DNA from: RPQK01 sp041946865 | Lineage (GTDB): Bacteria; Acidobacteriota; UBA6911; RPQK01 | Reading direction: 5' to 3' | Length of the DNA stretch: 12,474 bases | Assembly: GCA_041946865.1 (NCBI GenBank) | Contig: JBHGBF010000168.1 | Coordinates: forward strand, 1-12,474 | Shown here: piece by piece, positions 1 to 6,142 of the stretch | Numbering within the stretch: the first letter of the stretch is position 1 | Layout: each line of letters opens with the position of its first letter | Notes under the pieces: model-generated | What the model saw: only the letters and a program-made list of their open reading frames with translations | Database searches by the model: none | Told to the model about the DNA's origin: nothing | Made by a program: the position numbers and the translations under genes

Positions 1-4
1 CGTT

Positions 5-57
5 CCCTGAAGGGGAACAGCAAAGCGGCGTCGCCATGTTGCACTGCCCCTTCAGGG
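5..57. repeat. Paired 11-base inverted repeat CCCTGAAGGGG / CCCCTTCAGGG
   Basis: CCCTGAAGGGG at 5-15 is the exact reverse complement of CCCCTTCAGGG at 47-57. Each copy is itself palindromic around its centre and can form a small hairpin (2-18 and 45-59). The same CCTTCAGG core recurs at 126-133 in the left arm of the larger palindrome, so the first 200 bases look like a cluster of related REP-like palindromic units. This is direct sequence observation; the comparison to REP elements is inference. Confidence 0.6.
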
Positions 58-118
58 CATGGCGCCGAAGGGACAAAAAGCAACCTCCCTTCCGCGGGCA
101 AAAACGCTTAAGTCAACC

Positions 119-201
119 GTGCCGCCTTCAGGGGGGCTTTTTCGAACCGCAGTTGACCATTGGGAGCTTACGGTTCGAAAAAGCCCGCCTAAAGCCGGCA
201 C
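119..201. repeat. Long imperfect palindrome, 31-base arms, 21-base loop
   Basis: The left arm at 119-149 pairs with the right arm at 171-201, with 28 of 31 positions complementary. The inner 16 bases match perfectly (GGGCTTTTTCGAACCG at 134-149 against its reverse complement at 171-186). The loop is 150-170. No flanking direct repeat is visible that would mark a transposition target site. The length and precision are beyond chance, so it is a real structured element: a REP/MITE-like dispersed repeat or a strongly folding transcript leader. The T-run lies inside the stem rather than after it, so it is not a classical intrinsic terminator. Confidence 0.75.
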
Positions 202-440
202 TACAAACAAGGGTGAGGGATTACCAGGGCGCCTAGGGGCGCCTGCTCTTCGTTGCCTGTTTTGGGTGGGCCGGTTTATCCTGTTGCTTCGTTCAGTTTT
301 CGGATCGGCGGCAGAATCCTGCTGCCGGCAAGGCCTGGCTAGTGCCGCTCTGGTGGGCAGCGTCGGCGTCGGCCAGCCCGACTCGTTCGCCCTCTGGAAG
401 CCCATCTGGCTCAGCGTCCTGTTTCTGACGACTCTTTTGA

Positions 441-445
441 AGGAG
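441..445 (+). promoter_or_regulatory. Ribosome binding site of the deacetylase-dipeptidase gene
   Basis: AGGAG lies six bases before the ATG at 452. With the signal peptide that begins at this ATG, it decides the start against longer upstream readings of the same frame. Confidence 0.75.
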
Positions 446-451
446 AATCCT

Positions 452-1879
452 ATGTTCATTCGCAAGGCGCGGCTTTGGCTAACCCTCCTGATTCTTGTCT
501 CTGCCGAGGCGCAGGCTGTCCAGTATCAGGCGGCGAAGGATGCCGGCCAAGGAGGGCCGGTCTGGCACTGGCCGGAAGGCAAAAGAGGAGCCGTCAGTCT
601 CAGCTTTGACGACGCGCGCCCGAGCCAGGTGGACAGTGGCGTCCCGCTCCTCGATCGCTATCACGTTCGTGCAACCTTCTTCGTCTCGCCTGATCGACTC
701 GCAGACCGGCTGGAAGTCTGGAAACGGGCGGTTGCGGGAGGTCATGAGATCGGCAACCATTCGTTGGTTCACCCTTGCAGCGGGAACTTCCCGTGGGCCC
801 GCCACAAGGCGCTCGAGAACTACACTCTCGAGCAGATGCGAGCCGAGCTGGCTGCCGCCAATCAACGGATTCGGGAAACCCTGGGTGTTGTTCCCACCAG
901 CTTCGCCTACCCGTGTGGACAGACCTTCGTCGGCCGGGGAACCAATCTGAAAAGCTACGTTCCGCTGGTGGCTGAGACGTTCAAAGCCAGCCGGCTGTGG
1001 CTGGGAGAGTCGTCCAACGACCCTTCTTTCTGCGACATGGCCCAGATTCTGAGCGTTCCGTCTGACGATGTGGATTTCGACCATTTGAAACCGACCATCG
1101 AACAGGCCATGAAGAATGGCCAATGGCTGGTCCTCGCAGGCCACGACATTGCGGAATCCGGACCGCGCCAGGTTACCCGGCTGAAGATGCTGGAGGAGCT
1201 GTGCCGGTATGTGTCTGACCCTCGCAATGGCATCTGGATCGACACGATCGATCGTGTCGCGTCCTACATCCTGGCCCAGCGGGCGGAGCCGAAGGCAGAA
1301 GCGCAGAGACCGGCGGGGGCTCGAGACAACGCCGCAACGGCCTCACCCGGGCGCCGGCTTGTGGAGTTGAGCGAGGTGAATCCGAGGATCGTTCAGGATC
1401 TCAGATACGCGACCCCGAACAATTTTCTGAAGACCGCCGTCTACACCGACACTCGTTGCCGGCTTCTTCCCAGCCTGGCCGCCAAGCTCAACCGGGCCCA
1501 GCAGGCGCTCGAGAAGGAAGGCTTGGGGTTGAAGGTCTACGATTGCTATCGCCCGCCGAGCGTTCAGAAAAAGATGTGGGCGCTGGTTCCTGATGAGCGC
1601 TATGTCGCCAATCCGAACGCCGGCGGCTCAAACCACAACCGCGGCGCAGCAGTAGATCTGACTCTGGTTGACGGCAGCGGTCATGAGTTGGAGATGCCCA
1701 CGGGATTTGATGCCTTTACGCCCGAGGCGGCGCATTACAGCCAGGCGGTCGCGCCTGAAAAGCGCGCTCATCGCATGTTGCTCAGGCAGCTGATGGAGCA
1801 GGTCGGGCTGGAGGCCATGGAGACCGAATGGTGGCACTACCAGCTGCCCGGCGCCAAGAGCCTGCCGATCGTGGAGTGA
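452..1879 (+). CDS. Exported polysaccharide deacetylase fused to D-Ala-D-Ala dipeptidase (VanX-like)
   Basis: This 475-residue protein has two hydrolase domains. Residues 1-22 form a signal peptide ending AQA. Residues about 45-275 are a NodB-type carbohydrate esterase 4 domain, which deacetylates N-acetylated glycans using a metal. It shows SFDD (51-54; base D53, ligand D54), HSLVH (103-107; ligands H103 and H107) and LAGHD (228-232; H231). The third motif reads FAYPCG (151-156) and lacks the usual arginine. A linker of about 275-300, rich in Ala, Pro, Arg and Glu, leads to a peptidase M15D domain (about 302-470) of the VanX/DdpX type, which cleaves D-alanyl-D-alanine. Visible there are DLRYAT (316-321), YDCYRP with R367, the zinc motif SxHxxGxAxD (393-402; H395, D402) and ExxH (E459, H462). 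Both active sites look intact. The export signal argues for action on peptidoglycan glycan and stem peptide in the periplasm or outside, rather than VanX-style resistance; no van regulators are nearby. Start chosen at 452 from the ribosome binding site and signal peptide. Domain calls are strong; the physiological substrate is inferred. Confidence 0.9.
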   Translation: MFIRKARLWLTLLILVSAEAQAVQYQAAKDAGQGGPVWHWPEGKRGAVSLSFDDARPSQVDSGVPLLDRYHVRATFFVSPDRLADRLEVWKRAVAGGHEIGNHSLVHPCSGNFPWARHKALENYTLEQMRAELAAANQRIRETLGVVPTSFAYPCGQTFVGRGTNLKSYVPLVAETFKASRLWLGESSNDPSFCDMAQILSVPSDDVDFDHLKPTIEQAMKNGQWLVLAGHDIAESGPRQVTRLKMLEELCRYVSDPRNGIWIDTIDRVASYILAQRAEPKAEAQRPAGARDNAATASPGRRLVELSEVNPRIVQDLRYATPNNFLKTAVYTDTRCRLLPSLAAKLNRAQQALEKEGLGLKVYDCYRPPSVQKKMWALVPDERYVANPNAGGSNHNRGAAVDLTLVDGSGHELEMPTGFDAFTPEAAHYSQAVAPEKRAHRMLLRQLMEQVGLEAMETEWWHYQLPGAKSLPIVE

Positions 1880-1946
1880 AGAGCAACATTGTCGTCTTAC
1901 GAAGCGGCGGCGTTGAAAAAGGGTCGTCCACTGCCTCGGCGGACCC

Positions 1947-3080
1947 CTACTTCGCGGAGAACCTGTAGATCGTCGTGGTCTGGTATTTGGCCCCGGGCTT
2001 CAGGGTGGTCGACGGGAAGTCGGGGTGGTTAGGCGAGTCCGGAAAATGTTGGGTTTCCAGGCACAAGCCGTAACGATGCTCGTAGACCCTGCCCTTTTTC
2101 CCTTTGATGGTGCCATCAAGAAAATTACCGCTGTAGAACTGAATCCCCGGCTCAGTGGTCAGGACTTCCAACACCCGCCCCGTCTTTGGCTCCGAAAGTC
2201 GGGCGGCAAGCCGCGGAGCGGCGCCGCTTCCATTGATGACCCAATTGTGGTCGTAGCCTTTGCCGAAGATCAGCTGCTCGTATTTGTCGTTGATCCTCAC
2301 GCCGATAGCCTTCGGCTGCCGGAAGTCGAGCGGCGTGCCGGCGACCGGGCGCAACTCCCCGGTCGGGATCAAGCCGGCGTTGACGGGGGTGAACCGATCG
2401 GCATTAATCATCAACTCGTGCCCGAGAATGTCTCCACCCGCATTACCTAGCAGGTTGAAGTAGGAGTGATTAGTGAGATTCACGACTGTTGGTTTATCCG
2501 TCGTTGCCAGGTAATCAATCCTGATCTCGTTCTTATTGTTCAAAGTGAAAGTCACCGCGACATCCAGATTGCCCGGATAGCCCTCTTCACCGTCTTGACT
2601 CAGGTAATGCATCTGAACCGCGACCTCATCCGCGGCTTTGACCTCTTGCGCGTCCCAGAGTTTCTTGTTGAACCCGGCAATGCCGCCGTGCAAATGGTTC
2701 TCGCCGTCGTTTTGAGCCAGCTTGTATTCCTTCCCGTCAAGGCTGAATCGGCCCTTGGCGATCCTGTTTCCGTATCGCCCGACCGTGACGCCCAAGTAAG
2801 CCTTATCCTCCAGATACCCGGCCGCGGTGTCGTAACCCAGGACCACATCGGCTTTTTGGCCGAACCGGTCGGAGACCTGAACGGAGACGATCGTGGCTCC
2901 CCAATTCGTCAGGGTCACTACCATGCCGTGATCATTCGTCAGCGTGTAAAGATCAATCGGTTGATTGCCTTGGGTCTTTCCGAAAACACTTTTCTCAATT
3001 TTCATCGTGCCCTCAACATGGACAGTAGTTATGGCGGCCAAAAACCAGCTGAGAATCAGCGAGACAGTCCTGCGCTCCAT
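1947..3080 (-). CDS. galM: Exported aldose 1-epimerase (galactose mutarotase)
   Basis: The 377-residue product interconverts alpha and beta anomers of hexoses such as galactose. Family signatures occur in order: GRYGNRIA with R106, NHLHGG (128-133; H131), NLTNHSYFNL (201-210) with the catalytic acid H205, YDHNW (276-280; D277) and LETQHFPDSPNHP (341-353) with the catalytic base E342. All key catalytic residues are present. The first 24 residues (MERR followed by a hydrophobic stretch) form a signal peptide that most cytoplasmic GalM proteins lack. A second possible start at Met26 (3005) would give a cytoplasmic form, but the upstream start has a near-perfect Shine-Dalgarno at 3086-3091, so I prefer export. 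The gene lies 180 bases downstream of the GH2 gene on the same strand and has its own likely promoter, so it may be expressed both with the glycosidase and separately. It converges on the deacetylase gene, 67 bases away, with no clear terminator between. Confidence 0.92.
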   Translation of the reverse strand: MERRTVSLILSWFLAAITTVHVEGTMKIEKSVFGKTQGNQPIDLYTLTNDHGMVVTLTNWGATIVSVQVSDRFGQKADVVLGYDTAAGYLEDKAYLGVTVGRYGNRIAKGRFSLDGKEYKLAQNDGENHLHGGIAGFNKKLWDAQEVKAADEVAVQMHYLSQDGEEGYPGNLDVAVTFTLNNKNEIRIDYLATTDKPTVVNLTNHSYFNLLGNAGGDILGHELMINADRFTPVNAGLIPTGELRPVAGTPLDFRQPKAIGVRINDKYEQLIFGKGYDHNWVINGSGAAPRLAARLSEPKTGRVLEVLTTEPGIQFYSGNFLDGTIKGKKGRVYEHRYGLCLETQHFPDSPNHPDFPSTTLKPGAKYQTTTIYRFSAK

Positions 3081-3085
3081 CCAGA

Positions 3086-3091
3086 CCTCCT
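3086..3091 (-). promoter_or_regulatory. Strong Shine-Dalgarno of the aldose epimerase gene
   Basis: On the minus strand this reads AGGAGG, inside AAGGAGGT, five bases before the ATG at 3080. It decides the start in favour of the form with a signal peptide. Confidence 0.8.
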
Positions 3092-3114
3092 TGCCAATGC
3101 CCTGCGCTCGCCTT

Positions 3115-3144
3115 TTTATATCCTGGCCCCCCTTCAGTTCGCAA
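3115..3144 (-). promoter_or_regulatory. Sigma70-like promoter of the aldose epimerase gene
   Basis: On the minus strand TTGCGA (3144-3139) and TATAAA (3120-3115) are separated by 18 bases. The -35 matches consensus at four of six positions and the -10 at five of six. The expected transcript start near 3108 would leave a leader of about 28 bases containing the Shine-Dalgarno. This suggests the epimerase can be transcribed independently of the glycosidase upstream. Confidence 0.45.
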
Positions 3145-3165
3145 GCGCAGCGGTCTTAACCAAGC

Positions 3166-3187
3166 CGCAGTGTTTCTAAACACAGCG
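3166..3187. promoter_or_regulatory. Operator-like 22-base palindrome
   Basis: The plus-strand site has GTGTTT (3170-3175) and AAACAC (3178-3183) separated by CT, flanked by CGC (3166-3168) and GCG (3185-3187), with one symmetric mismatch at 3169/3184. Eighteen of 22 positions are symmetric. The two-base centre makes an RNA hairpin or terminator unlikely and fits a dimeric repressor or activator site. It sits about 20 bases upstream of the -35 of the epimerase promoter and downstream of the GH2 stop codon. The regulator is unknown and not encoded in this window. Confidence 0.45.
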
Positions 3188-3260
3188 CAGCATTTTTGCG
3201 GAGCGCGTCGGGTGCATGAAGTTGGCATTCTTCGATGATTCCGAAGGCAACATGCTGGCG

Positions 3261-6062
3261 TTAATGAGTGAGCGAGGAAGAAATCGTAAAGACCAGCGTC
3301 GGATCGAGCGGGTAACGGCCAAAATCGGCCCCGTAGATCGCGAGCCCACCGGGGAGTGCCGCGTCGACCTCCAGCCGAATCGTGATCCGGCCCTGTGTGG
3401 CAGCCTCTCTGACGACTTCCCGCGGAACGGATGCCGAGACCAGATAGCCGTATGATCCCGCTTCCCGCAGGCGTTTGTCCTTCTTCTGCGCGTGCCACGA
3501 CAGGATTCCGCGATGATCGGCCGGATCATCCGGCAGTTCGAAGGCCCCCACCGATTTCCCGCCGACCAGAATTCGGACCGCGCTTGGAAACTCTTTTTCA
3601 TCCGTCATCGGGTAGGCGTTCGGATTCAAGCTCGGATCGTGCGTCCCCTTGCCCCGCATGAAGTCCCCTTGCTGCTTGCCGGCGTCCGGGCGATCTTTGC
3701 CGAACAGTTGCTTGGCGGACAACTCGGCTCGGAATACGAGGTTTTCGACCGCACCGGCATCCAGGCCCGTCGGCCACGGGACCGTGTACTCGAAATAGCC
3801 GGAACCAGCTCCGTTCACCTTCAATCCATCAAGCACGTTCCACTGTTTCAGGGACCAACTGGCCGACGAGAACGATGCCGGGGCAAACGTCACAGTCCTG
3901 ACAGTCTTCCCGTCAAGCATGCGCGCCACATTCGGATTGTCAACTGCCTCGCCCCTAATTCGAAAAGTCGTGAAGTTGCGATGAAGGATCGAACCGGAGG
4001 CATCTTCCAGGAAAAAGGCCAGGACCGCGAGGCCTGGTTGGTCCGGCAGCTTGATCTGTAAAGGATCGAGCGATTCGGCTGACCAGGGCTTGAACGGAAG
4101 CCGCCGGGTCGACTCCGAGTATTGACGGCGGCGACCGAGATCGTCCCATCCGTAGAGCTCCGTCCGCAAGATCATCGTGGTACCCGGTTCTCCGTCGGTC
4201 ATGAACGACGCCACCAGCGGGACGGTCACCACGGCGCCCGGCTTGACGTCGCTGCAAAGCGGCAGATCAGCCAGGACATAGCAAGGCGAGTGGAGGTCCC
4301 GCAGGCTCATGCCGGAAACAATCTCCCCCAGCCCGGTATCCTTCTTCGAGCGGTCGAAACGGTAGTAACCGTTCCACTCATTGATCACGTCGTGGTGCTC
4401 CGTGTAAAGCCATCCGCAGATCTTCGGGCGCCGGCGGAACTCGTTCATCATGACGTGATAATCCCAGCTCCAATCCACATCGCCCGTGCTCCCCTCGTAG
4501 CCCCAGACGTTGCCGCACTCGCTGTTAAGCAGCGGTTGGTCGCCCTGTTTCCGCCCCCCAATGAAGTTCCAGTCCGACCCGGGAGAGGTCTTGCTCGTTA
4601 CTTCATCGAGATGCTCCCGCCAGCGGTAACCGGGCAGGTACTGGTGCCAACTGTTAATGTCGGTGCTGACATGGTCATAGTTACAGGGAGAGTTGTCCTC
4701 CACCAGCCGTGTCGGATCGAGAGTCTTTGCCAGCCGGTACATGGAATCGACCCATTGCTGGGTCTCCGGGGTATATCCCTTGTTCTTCGTCTTCAGGCCC
4801 CAGGTCTCGTTGAAAACCACCCACGAGAAAATGGCGGGGTGGTTATAGTCGCGGTCGATCATCCCGCGCAAGGCAGTTTCGACGTCGGCGCGCATCTCGG
4901 CGTCCGGCTCTGCCCAGCTGTTCGGCACGTCGGCCATCAACAGCACTCCCAAGCGGTCGGCCCAGTACAGCTTGCGGGGAACGTCGATCTTGACGTGAAG
5001 CCGGAGGCCGTTCAGGCCTATCCGCCGGGCGCGCAGGATTTCATCCCGCATGAACTCGTCCGTCGGGAAGGTGTAGAAGCCTTCGGGGTGATAGGACTGG
5101 TCGAGCGCCAGTTGCAGGTAGATGGGCCGATTGTTGAGCGCGATGTAAGGGGAGCCGGACCCGGGAAGGCGGACGACGCTGATCTTGCGCATTCCGAAGT
5201 AGACGCTCAGCTCGTCAGTGGCGCCGCTGCCCGGCTCCAAACGGGCTTTGACTTCGTACAGGAAAGGATCGGCCAACGACCAGAGCCGGGGATTCGGAAT
5301 TGTAATCGTGAAACGGGCCTCTATTTGCCCCTGCGCAATCGCCTGCTCCGCTTGCGGCAAGCCGCCGGTCGTGAAGAGCAGGCGGAAGCGGAGATCCGAC
5401 GGAGCCGGCTTATCCAGGCCCATCCTGACTTCAACCTTCCCCGCATCAATATCGGGAAGGAAGTGCAGGGAGTCAATGTAGGTTTCAGGCCGGCCCTCCA
5501 GGTAAACGGTCTGCCAGATACCGCGGGCGTTCCCGTATCCCTGTTTCCCCTCGAGCTTGAAGGCCCGAGCTTCGTCGTCCACTCGCAACACGAGCTGCTG
5601 TTCCTGGCCGAACCGGACGTTCGGCGTCAATTCAAACTCAAAGGGCGTGTAGCCGCCCTGGTGCGTCCCTACGGGCTTGCCATCCAACCAGCCGGTCGTG
5701 AGCCAATCGCAAGCGCCGACGACGAGGAAAACCCTTCGTCCTTTCCAGCCTTCCGGCACTGTGACTTTCCGGGCGTACCAGCCCACGCTCGCCTCGTCAG
5801 CAACACCGGAGAGGGGAGAGCCCCAGGGGAACGGCACCTGGATCTGCTGCAAAAACGGCCCCTGCCCGGTCGGCCACCTTGACTGCTCGCCGGTTTTCTC
5901 CTTATCGAAGGCGAAAGACCAGGGGCCGTTCAGGTTGATCCAGTCGGCGCGCTGGAAATCTGGCCGTGGGTGCTCCGGCAGAGGTATGGCCGAATCGGCG
6001 GCCCAGGCGGCGACCGGCAGGCAGATGACAAACGCCACGCACAAGCTGATTTTGCTATGCAT
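3261..6062 (-). CDS. Exported glycoside hydrolase family 2 protein (beta-galactosidase/beta-glucuronidase type)
   Basis: This 933-residue retaining glycosidase cleaves terminal beta-linked sugars. Residues 1-21 are a signal peptide ending AWA, so it acts in the periplasm or outside. Domains in order: an N-terminal sugar-binding jelly roll (about 38-190, including DWINLNGPWSF and ARGIWQTVYLEG), an immunoglobulin-like domain (about 192-295), then the TIM barrel (about 300-595). The acid/base is E419 in FNETWG and the nucleophile is E515 in LLNSECGNVWG. HPAIFSW (408-414) is the family motif before the acid/base, and both catalytic glutamates are present. Beyond the barrel lies a beta-rich domain (about 600-705) and a further C-terminal region of about 225 residues that I cannot assign. 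The length exceeds the roughly 600 residues of simple beta-glucuronidases and is nearer the multidomain beta-galactosidases. Substrate is uncertain: the neighbouring exported aldose epimerase favours a galactoside, but mannosidase or glucuronidase activity is not excluded. No good Shine-Dalgarno precedes the start, which was chosen because the signal peptide follows it directly. Confidence 0.9.
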   Translation of the reverse strand: MHSKISLCVAFVICLPVAAWAADSAIPLPEHPRPDFQRADWINLNGPWSFAFDKEKTGEQSRWPTGQGPFLQQIQVPFPWGSPLSGVADEASVGWYARKVTVPEGWKGRRVFLVVGACDWLTTGWLDGKPVGTHQGGYTPFEFELTPNVRFGQEQQLVLRVDDEARAFKLEGKQGYGNARGIWQTVYLEGRPETYIDSLHFLPDIDAGKVEVRMGLDKPAPSDLRFRLLFTTGGLPQAEQAIAQGQIEARFTITIPNPRLWSLADPFLYEVKARLEPGSGATDELSVYFGMRKISVVRLPGSGSPYIALNNRPIYLQLALDQSYHPEGFYTFPTDEFMRDEILRARRIGLNGLRLHVKIDVPRKLYWADRLGVLLMADVPNSWAEPDAEMRADVETALRGMIDRDYNHPAIFSWVVFNETWGLKTKNKGYTPETQQWVDSMYRLAKTLDPTRLVEDNSPCNYDHVSTDINSWHQYLPGYRWREHLDEVTSKTSPGSDWNFIGGRKQGDQPLLNSECGNVWGYEGSTGDVDWSWDYHVMMNEFRRRPKICGWLYTEHHDVINEWNGYYRFDRSKKDTGLGEIVSGMSLRDLHSPCYVLADLPLCSDVKPGAVVTVPLVASFMTDGEPGTTMILRTELYGWDDLGRRRQYSESTRRLPFKPWSAESLDPLQIKLPDQPGLAVLAFFLEDASGSILHRNFTTFRIRGEAVDNPNVARMLDGKTVRTVTFAPASFSSASWSLKQWNVLDGLKVNGAGSGYFEYTVPWPTGLDAGAVENLVFRAELSAKQLFGKDRPDAGKQQGDFMRGKGTHDPSLNPNAYPMTDEKEFPSAVRILVGGKSVGAFELPDDPADHRGILSWHAQKKDKRLREAGSYGYLVSASVPREVVREAATQGRITIRLEVDAALPGGLAIYGADFGRYPLDPTLVFTISSSLTH

Positions 6063-6142
6063 ACGGCGGCTAGTGTAACCCAGCCGAGCCCCCGGCGTGC
6101 CGTGTCCAGACTTTTTACTTTTCGCACGCGGGGCGGGCGGGC

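Larger units (their letters stand above)
1..451. other. Non-coding leader region rich in inverted repeats
   Basis: I see no convincing gene here. An open frame does run from position 59 into the downstream gene, but its first 131 codons read as low-complexity arginine/proline-rich sequence without domain character, and the true start at 452 has its own ribosome binding site and signal peptide. The stretch instead holds inverted repeats: a hairpin at 2-18 (GTTCCC/GGGAAC), one at 45-59 (TGCCC/GGGCA), a long imperfect palindrome at 119-201, GGCGCC/GGCGCC at 228-243 and CGGCAG/CTGCCG at 309-327. A weak sigma70-like pair, TTGCCT at 253-258 and TATCCT at 277-282 with 18-base spacing, could drive the downstream gene, but each hexamer matches consensus at only four of six positions. 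Confidence 0.7.

Noticed and set aside
59..451. N-terminal extension of the deacetylase-dipeptidase frame
   Set aside because: The extension crosses the long palindrome, has no domain character, and would bury the signal peptide that starts at 452 behind a good ribosome binding site.
811..833. 8-base inverted repeat GCTCGAGA/TCTCGAGC inside the deacetylase domain
   Set aside because: It is within coding sequence, is short enough to occur by chance in 12 kb, and has no regulatory context.
452..1879. Vancomycin-resistance gene (vanX)
   Set aside because: The VanX-like domain is part of an exported fusion with a deacetylase, and there is no vanH, vanA-type ligase or vanRS nearby.
1880..1946. 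Terminator between the convergent deacetylase and epimerase genes
   Set aside because: Only a 4-base GTCC/GGAC stem can be drawn and there is no T-run, so it is not supportable.
4122..5882. A 586-codon open frame on the + strand
   Set aside because: It lies wholly antisense to the GH2 gene, whose catalytic motifs are unmistakable. Its translation has no recognisable domain, and long antisense frames are expected in high-GC genes.
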